Assembly: GCF_023078275.1 (NCBI RefSeq)
Contig: NC_062983.1
Span: forward strand, 10,843,001-10,907,000
Direction: 5' to 3'
From: Leguminivora glycinivorella
Lineage: Eukaryota > Arthropoda > Insecta > Lepidoptera > Tortricidae
DNA length: 64,000 nt
Shown: in pieces, positions 54,004 to 63,873 of the stretch
How positions within the stretch are numbered: position 1 is the first letter of the stretch
Layout: each line of letters begins with the position of its first letter
The notes under the pieces: generated by a model
Told to the model about the DNA's origin: nothing
Seen by the model: only the letters and a program-made list of their open reading frames with translations
Database searches by the model: none
Position numbers and translations under genes: made by a program

Positions 54004-54700
54004 CACAGTATAAAGCAGTAATAACTCTTCTAACAAACTTCACTCCGCGCGGTGTGTCGAAAACTAGTCTCCATATGCACCGAATACATGCGAAACTGGT
54101 AAGTATTGGGCTGGACAGTCGGGGCCGCGTTCGCGCGCTGTGTTGACGTGTTGAGTTCGGGAGAAAATGACGTCAGCACCGAAGACATATTTTCGTTACT
54201 GTAGTGTTTATGGGTGTATGGAGAACAGTTCTCAAAATGCGGAAATGTCAGAATGTTCTTTAGAATTCCTAGACACCCAGAAAAGTAAGTGGTTGTTATA
54301 TTTTTTGCAATGTTAGGTACATTATTGCTTACGTAAATGGCGTAAAAGTGAGATTTAAAGCTAGAATGACACATTAAAATCAATAAGGATTTATCTGTAA
54401 CGACATTTAGGTAGATGCTGCGATCTATCTAGCTCGAAAGTTTGGTACCTACTTAAATATTGTGCAAACATCTATTCAAACATTTTATGTAAATACGATT
54501 TCGTCAGAATTTAAGAAACAAACACGTACTTGAATCTTTATTAGATAAAAAGGTAGAAAGAGCGTTGGTACTAGCATAGCGCCATACACAGTTACTACGA
54601 GTAGGACAGTAGCACAGGTACAACCCTGCGTGACCTTGCGCAGTAGTAACGACCGCGTCGCCGCTGCCGGAGATTAACTACTGATTTATCCTTATACTGT
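54004..54700 (+). mobile_element. P-like mini-element in the 5' LTR, 8-bp TSD
   Basis: CACAGTATAAAG at the left and CTTATACTGT at the right form a short inverted end. The flanks GCCCTGAG (53996-54003 and 54701-54708) are an 8-bp duplication; the other LTR has a single GCCCTGAG near 56111. A THAP-like coding piece inside and the 8-bp duplication suggest the P superfamily; hAT is the alternative. Confidence 0.7.
54167..54296 (+). pseudogene. THAP-like zinc-finger exon remnant
   Basis: From ATG at about 54168 the peptide passes Arg-Tyr-Cys-Ser-Val-Tyr-Gly-Cys (54194-54217), the opening Cys pair of a THAP domain. After a one-base phase change it continues Met-Phe-Phe-Arg-Ile-Pro-Arg-His-Pro-Glu-Lys (about 54262-54294), which matches the next conserved part of that fold. 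It stops at AAGTAAGT, a good splice-donor context. P-type transposases carry THAP at the N-terminus. Only this first exon seems present; the frameshift makes it non-functional as read. Confidence 0.55.
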
Positions 54701-56479
54701 GCCCTGAGTCCGTCTGACGCCATTTTTGACAGCGATGCTAGTGAAGGGGACGTTCGACTAGTGATGTCCTTATACTCGACCATTCTGACCTTGACCTTTC
54801 GTCCCGAAAGTCTCTGCTATCCATGCTGCTACTGATGACTGCCGCAGTCAACGCAGCCGAAGCAGGCTGCGCCTCCAACTGGTGGCGGTAGACTTCATCT
54901 GTTCATTTGTTCTTTTCTTTTCTGCGGAGTGAACAAGAACTTTGTATACTCCAGCTATACACTCAGGCCCTGGTAAAGTGACAAAACTTATAGTCACAAA
55001 AGAGTTGTCAAAGTTTTCTTATGCTTATTTACTCATCCATTATACTAACCTGTAGTGAATTTAAAATGTATTTACTGTCAGCATACTTACATAAGATGCA
55101 ATGGCACAATATTATTGAGTAGGATAAATACCTTATTCCATGTCATTCCGGACAAACTTATTTTTAATATGACAAATAGGGCAAGATAATGATCATCTCT
55201 CTTTGTAGATCATAAAACTCATAAAGTCACCTGTTATAAGGAATCATTTAGGTGCCATTTAGATTGAAACTTATCTTATATTTTGTTTCACTGTGACACC
55301 GTGACAATTGTCAATATATCACAAGTAGGTACAATATGTATTATGTATTCTGAAACATATCTGGAAGCACAAAAACACAACACACAAGGTGAGCTAATGA
55401 TTATTCACTACAGCAGCCTCTCTATACATTTATACTCTGCCCGGAGCATTGTTGTGAATGACAACTTGGATGTGTTTTTAACGTCTCACCGTCCATGACT
55501 TACTGTGGTACTTATTGTGATACATTTTGTGAGCACATCCAAGTATTAGTATCTTCAACATATACATAATTAAGTTGATCTGAAATAAAGAAACACAACA
55601 CAGTATTCTGGATGTTGATCACTTCTGCCCCAGAGCACTGTGTTTGGATCACATTTACTTCCTGTTACACACTCATTATGATCAAATACTACTCCAAAGT
55701 GTGAATATCTCTTAAACTGCAATGAATCTGAAAGAAAACACAAGACACGCCAGCACACTAGGCATGTTCTATCTCTTTGTTGGCACAATTACGGACAGGT
55801 ATTTGATCACAGCCTTTGCCTTTTACACTTTTAACTGTAGTATATGGTGCTAGTGTCTTTACTCGTCGAATCAGATCGACTGGTGTTAATTAAATACTGT
55901 TGGATGACAATGAATGGTTACGAGCGCGGCGCGAGAATGATGACATTGTCAATTTCGGACAAATTTCATAGTACGGGCGTATATGGGTAACTTAATATCT
56001 CGCTTCTGAAACTGTTAGAGTAAAAACACCAGGATACCACTATTAATTATACAGTTTATTAAACGGAATCTCAAAATACAAGTTCAATGACAAGCTATCT
56101 TCAAGTGACGCCCTGAGTCCGTCTGACGCCATTTTTGACAGCGATGCTAGTGAAGGGGACGTTCGACTAGTGATGTCCTTATACTACGCTATCAAAACGC
56201 TTTATGTGTGGCGGAGGCTTTATACTTCAAGCACAACAAGGACGACCTTGTTAAAATCAGACTTATGCGTACACAGGCTTCTGAGTAACTACCGGCCACA
56301 AAGAACTTGGGTCAATTTGGAAGTCCTTAAACAGGCTCGGGACTCAAGTTGGCCGCTGTAAGCAAGGGATGGCCAAATGGGGATTGCGTATTAGCCCCTC
56401 GACTCAATGTACCTTTAAATACAAATATGGAGTGCCCTACGTGCCCACTTCACTACTCGAAACTAGATCTGAAGGACAC

Positions 56480-56600
56480 GACAGCCAAATATCGGATGTC
56501 GGCAAGATTTCAATAGAAAAAATCCAAGATGGCGCCTGTATGTATGGGATATCGGTCCGATGTCCGATATCGGATCGGATAATGTGAAAAGGCACTAATT
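56480..56600. mobile_element. MITE (ATTATCCGATCC family), copy 3
   Basis: AAAAAATCCAAGATGGCGCC, TATGGGATATCGGTCCGAT and CGGATCGGATAATGTGAAAA, ending in GGCACTAATTG. It matches 26413-26541. Confidence 0.75.
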
Positions 56601-56682
56601 GTGCATCCATTTAATGAAGAAAGGAATCTCAGCACGAAAAGAAGAAGAAGCATTATCAGATAGGTTTTTTCAGATAGGCCCT

Positions 56683-56757
56683 GGTCTGGTGTTTCGGGTG
56701 TCCATGGGGGCAGTGATCGCTTACCATCAGGCGACCTATCTGCTCGTCATAAAAAAA
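56683..56757 (+). repeat. SINE/LINE tail (GATCGCTTACCATCAGGCGA), copy 2
   Basis: GGTGTTTCGGGTGTCCATGG and GATCGCTTACCATCAGGCGA, ending in an A-rich tract (56751-56757). Confidence 0.65.
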
Positions 56758-56945
56758 AGACTATTAAGATTATAAATGGGAATGTGTGTGTGTCTGTTTG
56801 TTTGTCCGTCTTTCACGGCAAAATGGAGCGACGAAATGACGTCATTTTTTAAGTATAGAGGTAGATAGTTGAAGGGATGGAGAGTGACATAGGCTACTTT
56901 TTGTCTCTTTCTAACGCGAGCGAAGCTGCGGGCAAAATCTAGTAA
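56758..56945 (-). repeat. LINE 3'-end repeat, copy 2
   Basis: Inverse of 10280-10487: ATTATAAATGGGAATGTG, GTCTTTCACGGCAAAATGG, AGTGACATAGGCTAC and GCGAGCGAAGCTGCGGGC. Confidence 0.75.
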
Positions 56946-57132
56946 TATATATGTACAATTGATGACCCTTTTTAACACACAGTGTCCCATAACTACGACA
57001 GCTAAAAGGGTGTGACCGCAATTAATGGCCGATGTTAGCCGACCGCAATGGACCTAGGTTCGAATGGTACAAATATCCTATTGTGGGTAGGACATTTTAT
57101 TTACTAACCAACTAGGCAGGTCTATGAATGAA

Positions 57133-57360
57133 ATAAAACTATGGAAACGGATTAAGGGCCAGTTGCATCAACCACATTTGACAGACACATCATCGTCACG
57201 CAGCAGACGACTATGGAACTTCCCATACAATAAAATATAACGACCGCTTTAACGGTGACAGACGGTTTGATGCAACCGGTCCTAAATCGCGTATAATGAA
57301 TTTACAATTTCATCCCGACGTTTCGAACACTTTACAGCATTCGTGGTCAACGGGTGACTG
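57133..57360 (-). repeat. Penelope-like terminal fragment interrupted by a MITE
   Basis: AACTATGGAAACGGATTA and, after the MITE, ATCGCGTATAATGA with CATCCCGACGTTTCGAACAC and TTCGTGGTCAACGGGTGAC. Same family as 23347-23450, including the hairpin and GAAACGTCGGG on the minus strand (about 57311-57350). Confidence 0.7.
57156..57282. mobile_element. 127-bp MITE, TAA target, Harbinger-like
   Basis: GGGCCAGTTGCATCAACC at the left and TTGATGCAACCGGTCC at the right, flanked by TAA (57153-57155 and 57283-57285). The paralogous Penelope-like sequence at 23361-23377 lacks it. A TAA-type 3-bp target and GG(G/A)CC ends fit PIF/Harbinger elements. Confidence 0.75.
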
Positions 57361-57478
57361 AGGAAAAATTACAATGTGCAAAAGCTACCCATATTAACGA
57401 ACCATGACCATAAATAATATAGATTTCTAATACAGGTTCACACACTATAAATAAAGCTAGTTATACAATATTAAAAAA

Positions 57479-58065
57479 ACCGGCCAAGAGCGTGTCGGGC
57501 CACGCTCAGTGTAGGGTTCCGTAGTTTTCCGTATTTTTCTCAAAAACTAATGAACCTATTAAGTTCAAAACAATTTTCCTAGAAAGTCTTTATAAAGTTC
57601 TACTTTTGTAATTTTTTTCATATTTTTTAAACATATGGTTCAAAAGTTAGAGGGGGGGGGGACGCACTTTTTTTTCCTTTAGGAGCGATTATTTCCGAAA
57701 ATATTAATATTATCAAAAAACGATTTTAGTAAACCCTTATTCATTTTTGAATACCTATCCAACAATATATCACACGTTGGGGTTGGAATGAAAAAAAAAT
57801 ATCAGCCCCCACTTTACATGTAGGGGGGGTACCCTAATAATTTTTTTTTTTTCCATTTTTTATTTTTGCACTTTATTGGCGTGATTGATATACATATTGG
57901 TACCAAATTTCAGCTTTCTACTTCTAACGGTCACTGAGATTATCCGCGGACGGACGGACGGACGGACGGACGGACGGACGGACGGACGGACGGACGGACA
58001 GACGGACGGACAGACAGACATGGCGAAACTATAAGGGTTCCTAGTTGACTACGGAACCCTAAAAA
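57479..58065 (+). repeat. Dispersed repeat with GGAC microsatellite, copy 3
   Basis: Same as 1-553, with a longer (GGAC)n tract at about 57948-58010. AACCGGCCAAGAGCGTGTCG at the left and CTACGGAACCCTAAAAA at the right. Confidence 0.9.
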
Positions 58066-59083
58066 TTACCATTACTACGTTAAAAAAACAATTAATCAAT
58101 TAATTTACAGAAAATTGACAAAAACAAACTGCAAATTTCCAACACCATACAACACAAATGCCTCACAGTATTCGTCGTGCTTGTTCCATTATCAGATGTA
58201 CTACTAGATCCCAAGCCGGTGGCATATCATAATGCCACCACATGGCATAGTCAGGTCATGGTGGTACATCTGATAATGCTGATCAAAATCTAATTTAAAT
58301 AAAAGTGTTCTTAGACCATGTTTAAAAAATCATTAAAAAATAAGAATGATCTTTTTCAAAATATAGCCCTTACGAATAGATGTAAAAGATTGAAAAACCG
58401 ATGGCCGTTGGTCTTATAATTCTATCTGTAGTACAAATTAAGGAATTTCAACTCAAAACTTGTCAAAAATCGATGAAAACCGTGTGGACTTGTGAAGCCC
58501 CTTAATACAACGTACAAGGCACAAACAACAATATGCCAATAGTATTGATCTATATATTCCTCATTAATAATATACTTAACCGACATGACAAAGGCGGGAT
58601 AACATGTTTACACGCATTGATTAGCTCGCGGGCAATATACACACATTGACCGCATGAGTTCAAATAATTAAATAAGGTATATTAGGTATGTGCATTTGAC
58701 AGTTAATATACAATTATACATACCTACACAAAGGGTACATTAGAAAGACGTAAACCACAGACTAGCCAAATGCAAAGACGTGGCCGATGGAGTGAGCTCG
58801 CCCAGAAGATGCCTGTTCACCCTTGATTTGAAGGTGCCCAAATTCATGTGATTTGTTTTGTTTGTTTTGTATTAAATTCACACAAATACCAGTTTGGTCC
58901 TAACTGTGCCATTATAGTAGCCTTCCAGTCAAATATGTACAGAACCATAGCTATTCTTACTGGATGTAATGTAAATGTGGCCGGTGATTACAATGAATGT
59001 GCCGCGCCCAAACCAAACATTGCTACCTACATTAAAAACAATGGCACAGACATTAGCAGGGAGCCTCTCACACCGTCGTCTTA
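58066..59083. other. No gene recognised; one hairpin and a LINE-tail phrase
   Basis: ATTATCAGATGTACTAC at 58190 pairs with GTGGTACATCTGATAAT at 58260. At 58775-58845, GTGGCCGATGGAGTGAGC and GATGCCTGTTCACCC recall a lepidopteran LINE 3' UTR. Nothing else is supported. Confidence 0.45.
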
Positions 59084-59091
59084 GCTATTAC

Positions 59092-59379
59092 CATAGATTA
59101 AATATAAAAAGATCATACCATCCCATACATTAAAATGCGACCGACTAAGAACGCGCATACACTACACCACACATAGATGGCGCCACAAAGAAGATGTCTT
59201 GTAGCTTTCAATTATACTTGTAGATGACGTCAAAAGTGACACCTAACGCCAATCTACAAATAATCGATGGCAAAAAGGCATTTTTGTGGCGCCATCTATG
59301 TGTGGTGTAGTGTATGCGCGTTCATAAGCGGTCGCATTTTAATGTATAGGATGGTATGATCTCCTTATATTTAATCTAT
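59092..59379. mobile_element. 288-bp MITE with 8-bp TSD
   Basis: Arms of about 85 bp: CATAGATTAAATATAAAAAG against the inverse TTATATTTAATCTAT, with CACCACACATAGATGGCGCC inside both. GCTATTAC flanks it at 59084-59091 and 59380-59387. The 8-bp duplication points to hAT or P relatives. Confidence 0.85.
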
Positions 59380-59460
59380 GCTATTACTTTCATTCTTACT
59401 TGGCACGTTTACATTGTCCAATGTCCTCACTTAGCTTTATTAGGTAAGTCCTTTAATACC

Positions 59461-60339
59461 TAGGGTAAACTATCGACGTCGAATTAGCTCTCGTCGCCAA
59501 AAAAATCAATCATTAGTATGAACATGCGTTAGGATGCGTTCAGTGACGACGACGCGTAAGGTTTTCCCTAAACCTATCGACGCGGAATCAGCTTTAGCAA
59601 GAAGACTTGTCGTGGGTTACCCTCATCTGGCAGAATAATTTTAGTCCGAAACACACTTCGCATAACATGTTTCGCAGAAACACTTTCAGTCGAAAACGTT
59701 TTGCAGAAAACTTAGTTGGCATTATTACTACCATGCATAAGACACATTTGGCAGAATATTGTTTTACAGAATATTACTTTGGTCGACTTTGATTTAGTAT
59801 AATTGTATGTACCATAATAATCTTATAGCTATAATATTACATTAGCAGAATTATTACACGCTATCAAAAAAGAAAAACTACCCCAGAGTTACCGTCAGGT
59901 ACGACGACGAGCGAAGCGAGGAGGAGTGTTAGGTATCTTGCATCCCCAACACATCCAACTCGTTATCAAATAGCAAATTGCAACTTTATGCCGCCTAAAT
60001 ATTATGCAGAAATATTATCTGCAAAGGTATTGTTCGACTAGGAGACTATTATGCTCATCAGCATTATGACAACAGACGATTCGGTATTACAAAAATCTGC
60101 GAAATGATTTATGCCAAAGCATATTCTTCGTAAGGTGTTTCTGCCAAACGTGACTTCTGCCAAGAACTATTATACGAATCAAATATATGCGTAAAAAGTT
60201 TCTGCCAGATAATAATAGTTCCCTTGTCGTCGCTTGACGCGTCGTCGAAGCTAAACGCATCCGTACGCATGTTCATACTAAAGAACGATTTCTGGTCGGC
60301 AAAAGCCGCTTTCGCGTCGACATGTTTAGGGAAACCCTA
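59461..60339. mobile_element. Fold-back element with GCAGAA/TTCTGC interior
   Basis: TAGGGTAAAC at the left and GGGAAACCCTA at the right. Arms of about 120 bp share TTAGTATGAACATGCGT and CGACGACGCG. Inside, the left half repeats GGCAGAA/GCAGAAA (59628, 59682, 59713, 59749, 59770) and the right half the inverse (TTCTGCC at 60137, 60152, 60200). No coding capacity. No target duplication identified. Confidence 0.65.
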
Positions 60340-60885
60340 ATAGCACACTCAATGAAGCCTATCTCGCGGGAAATAATTCGTGTATAGGCGAATTTTGGCC
60401 TAGTTGTAGGGAATGGTGTTCTAATCCACATACTCAAAGTACTGATGGGTAGGGGAGGAGCTAACGGGTGGAGGGGGGTGTAAAGGTCCTTTTTTTTAGT
60501 TTTTCGCGAATAACTCTTAAATTGTGGCACACAGCAAAAAATGTTCTAAAACACAAGTAATCTTCATAAAATTCTCTACAAAAAAGTCTTATACACTTTT
60601 TATCTGGGACCAATCGTTCATGAGATATGGAAGGGAAAAGATGGACAATAAAGGAATAAACTCATTTGTTTATAAACAATACGTTTATTCTTATAGAGAC
60701 GCGGTAGCGTGCCAAGCCAGGTTCAAGTAACAAAAGTAGCAAGCAGCACCGTCTTCATGCTAACGAGCGATTTTTCCGTGTCGATAGGTTTTAGAAAAGC
60801 GTCTTATTAAAAAGCCTTACCAAAGTGGGACATGTTAAATTCCATCTCTTAGGTACTGCCGTAGCGCTACGCCGTAGCCGATAAT
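60340..60885. other. No gene recognised
   Basis: Non-coding. A short open frame near 60524-60730 has no recognisable domain. Confidence 0.4.
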
Positions 60886-61062
60886 CCATACTAATATTAT
60901 AAATGGGAAAGTGTGTCTGTTTGTTTGTCCGTCTTTCACGGCCAAACGGAGCGATGAATTGGCGTAATTTTTTAAGTGGAGATAGTTTAAGGGATGAAGA
61001 GTGACATAGGCTATACTTTTCTCTTCCTACCGCGTGCGAAGCCGCGGGCAAAAGCTAGTATA
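60886..61062 (-). repeat. LINE 3'-end repeat, copy 3
   Basis: ATATTATAAATGGGAAAGTG, GTCTTTCACGGCCAAACGG, AGTGACATAGGCTA and GCGAAGCCGCGGGCAAAAGC. Inverse of the 10280 family. Confidence 0.8.
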
Positions 61063-61078
61063 TTATAAATATCCCGGG

Positions 61079-61173
61079 TACGTAGCCAAATGCACAAACG
61101 CTCACGATAATATCGGTTTCGCCAGACTGCATTTCTGTCAGCGTCTGGCGTCGACAATTGCCATTCGGCTACA
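61079..61173. mobile_element. MITE with CGTAGCC(G/A)AATG ends, short copy 4
   Basis: CGTAGCCAAATGCACAAACG at the left, TTGCCATTCGGCTAC at the right. Only about 95 bp, internally deleted compared with 12183-12347. Confidence 0.6.
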
Positions 61174-61192
61174 TCGGTATGTAGCGAACATC

Positions 61193-62184
61193 CTTTAAGC
61201 CTCCGCCACACGGGCGCGTTTCGAGAGCGTCGGCGTCGCGTCAGCGGAGCGACACGCCGGCGTGACGCCCGCAGGCGGCCGGCGTGACGCCGGCAGGCGG
61301 CCGGCGTGTCGCCCGCCGGACGCTGGCGGGAAGCGCGCGATGCGCGCGCAATCCGCTCATGATCTGAGCGATAGCGATAGCGATAGCGATAGCGATAGCG
61401 ATAGCGATAGCGATAGCGATAGCGATAGCGATAGCGATAGCGATAGCGATAGCGATTGCGATTGCGATTGCGATAGCGATAGCGATTGCGATTGCGATAG
61501 CGATTGCGATAGCGATAGCGATTGCGATTGCGATAGCGATATCGATTGCGATAGCGATAGCGATAGTGATTGCGATAGTGATATATCGCAATCGCTATCG
61601 CTATCGCTATCGCTATCGCTATCGCAATCGCTATCGCAATCGCTATCACTATCGCTATCGCAATCGCAATCGCTATCGCAATCGCTATCGCTATCGCAAT
61701 CGCAATCGCTATCGCTATCGCAATCGCTATCGCTATCGCAATCGCAATCGCTATCGCTATCCCTATCCCTATCGCTATCCCTATCGCTATCCCTCTCTTT
61801 TTCAACCCCTTCATCCCTTTTTTTCGAAATAAAAATTAGCCTATGTTCTGTCTCAGGGTCTAAAGATTGTCTGTTCCAAATTTCATCAAAATCGGTTGCG
61901 TGGTTTAAGCGGGAAAGTGTAACAGACAGACAGACAGACAGACAGAGTTACTTTCGCATTCATCTTTCTACGTTCGAATTCATGATGCCGCAAATCCGTC
62001 CGATCGCAACGCGCGCTGTGTTATGTGTGACTGCACAAGCGTTCCGAGGGCGGACCGCTCGCGATGCGCCGGCGCGACGCCGGCGGAGCGCTCTGCCAAC
62101 GCGCAGAAACAGCGCGCGTTCAGCTCGCGTGCCGCTAAGCTGACGCAACGCTCTCGAAACGCGCCCGTGTGGCGGAGGCTTTAT
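61193..62184. mobile_element. 992-bp fold-back element with hexanucleotide palindrome
   Basis: Terminal inverted repeats of about 45 bp: TTTAAGCCTCCGCCACACGG and CCGTGTGGCGGAGGCTTTATA, extended by GCGTTTCGAGAGCG and its inverse. GC-rich subterminal blocks (GGCCGGCGTGACGCC) adjoin. A 425-bp palindromic array and a LINE-tail-like piece (61800-61950, with CAGACAGACAGA) fill the interior. Related to 53697-56223. Confidence 0.82.
61368..61792. repeat. Palindromic (GCGATA)n / (TATCGC)n array
   Basis: The first half (61368-61583) is GCGATA units with scattered GCGATT variants; the second half (61584-61792) is the inverse. The centre is near ATATAT at 61581-61586. Long frames on both strands (Ser-Asp and Ala-Ile repeats) are artefacts of the array. 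Confidence 0.95.
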
Positions 62185-62400
62185 AGAGGCATAACCTAAC
62201 CACAAAATAAAAATTTTGAAAAAAACCCCGTCATAGTGAACTAAGGACACTCTCGTCTAATTCAGCTGTTAAAGAAAAAAAACTAAATCTAAATCGGTTC
62301 ATCCGTTCGGGAGCTACGATGCCACAGACAAACACACACAGAGACAGACAGACAGACACGTCAAACTTATAACACCCCGTCGTTTTTACGTCGGGGGTTA
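62185..62400 (-). repeat. Dispersed repeat, inverse of the 28336 family
   Basis: ATAACCTAACCACAAAATAA, CATCCGTTCGGGAGCTACGA, CAGACAGACAGAC and ACTTATAACACCCCGTCG, matching 28336-29020 in inverse orientation without the SINE. Confidence 0.7.
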
Positions 62401-63559
62401 AAAATTGTATACAGAAAAATAACATTACATTAGGTAGTTTCATTCTATGTTAGCAGAGCCAAGATTGAAAAAGAGTACCTACTAAAGTCATCCTTGTTCA
62501 GTTTTCTTGCTTGAATTATGTCGGTCTCTGAGACATATACTTATACAAGTATATCCTTTAACAATGTATGATTGCGTGTGATTTCTAACTAAAAACTGAT
62601 TTATATGGTGCACGGTGTGTAGATATCTACATATTGAGCCACAGGCCATCAAATATGTGATGCATATATACATCACCATGCATTTAAGGGTTAATCTAGA
62701 TGTGTTTATTTTTATTCTTCATAAGATTGACACAAGTCAGTTAACACTGTAAGCAGTTTGTAGTTCACCGTTAACGAGTTCGCAAGTTAATTTAATGCAA
62801 GTTAACCCAAGATTAGGAGCAGTTGTTTAGGCGGGCTAATAAGTGCCACATATCACAGCCTGTTCGCTAACTGTACTGGGGCTAGCGAGGAATCGTGCAG
62901 TGTGTGGTACAGTCAGCAGACGATACAGGAGCGAAAATGATAAAAAAGAAAGGAGCCCCCCTTTTAATTTGGGAATTTTAGTTAAATATACTACTAGTGT
63001 TATTAACTAGTTTTATCGAAAAAAAATGTCCATTCAGAACAACTCAGTTAAAAGATATTGCGAAAAAATCTTTAAAATCTCCTTCAAAACTTAATCAATC
63101 TTAACGAAACTTGAGAATCTGAATAACAATGAAATAATCTGTGTCGGATCGTTTCTTTTTTTGGCTAATTTTGAATACCACACATTTTTTGCGCCATAAT
63201 CAATAAGGCCGTTTTTGGATATTTTTGATGCGTCTTTAAAAATAAGAATATCAGATAAAAATAATAATAATCTGTATTGAAAAAATCATTGCCCTGCTCT
63301 GCTCTAAAACCAGGGCGTTTGTATGAAGAATTGACCCCCCCCCCCTGTGTCGTCATAACCCCTCGCGAGTGCCATGACTGATTTTTGAGTCATTGGAATT
63401 TGGATTTTATTCTAATTAATCAGATTTCAAAGATTGACGTAATCGGCCGGGAGTCGACCGGCCAAACTCCAAGGGTTGATACACGTGTATTCACGCGGTA
63501 TATTTCTGGAGAACGGTTTGACCTTCAAACATTATGAAAAGAGCATAGGTACTTACATT
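62401..63559. other. No gene recognised
   Basis: AT-rich, non-coding; a C run at 63339-63345 and no bounded element. Confidence 0.4.
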
Positions 63560-63873
63560 TTTTTATATTACGTCGGTGGCAAAAAAGCATAAGGTCCGCT
63601 TGATGGAAAGCGTTCACCGTAACCTATGGACGTCTGCAACTCAAGGAGTGTCACATGTGCATTGCCAACCCATTAGAAACTTGTACACTCCCTTTTACGC
63701 GGCAAAAAGGAGTGTACAAGTTCCAAGGAGGGTTCGGGTTGCCGACGACTCAAAGGACAATAGACGGAACAAATTAGTTCCGTAAGTCCTTCCGTCACCA
63801 GCACATCGCACTCTCGTTGAGCTCTGCCAGCCTTACTCACCATCAGGAACACAACACTATGAGTAGGGTAATT
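63560..63873 (-). repeat. SINE-like repeat, inverse copy of 28414
   Basis: GTCGGTGGCAAAAAAGCATA, CACCGTAACCTATGGACGTC, the CTTGTACACTCC hairpin, GGGTTGCCGACGACTCAAAG and CACAACACTATGAGTAGGG occur in inverse order relative to 28414-28897. The poly(T) side is near 63560. Confidence 0.75.

Larger units (their letters stand above)
53899..56183. mobile_element. Short LTR element (TRIM/LARD-like), CTAC TSD
   Basis: 171-bp direct repeats at 56013-56183 and at 53899-54774 (the latter interrupted by 54004-54700), identical wherever they align. 4-bp flanks CTAC (53895-53898 and 56184-56187). The 1.24-kb interior (54775-56012) has no gag or pol similarity, so it is non-autonomous. The LTR starts TGTTAGAG and ends TTATA, not the canonical CA. 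Orientation is unresolved. Confidence 0.82.
53697..56223. mobile_element. Fold-back element (GCCACAC ends) hosting an LTR element
   Basis: TTAAAGCTCGGCCACACACG (53697) pairs with the inverse at the right end (TGTGTGGCGGAGGCTTTATA). Both sides then have GATAGCG and the GC-rich blocks GCGCTCCGCTGACGC. It is a relative of 61193-62184. The insertion at 53899-56183 splits it. Confidence 0.8.

Noticed and set aside
58848..59084. Small secreted-protein-like frame
   Set aside because: It starts from a non-ATG codon next to a LINE-tail phrase, with no signal peptide or conserved cysteine pattern that I can defend.
61011..62143. Long frames with Ala-Ile or Ser-Asp repeats
   Set aside because: They are translations of the hexanucleotide palindrome on each strand and carry no non-repeat domain.
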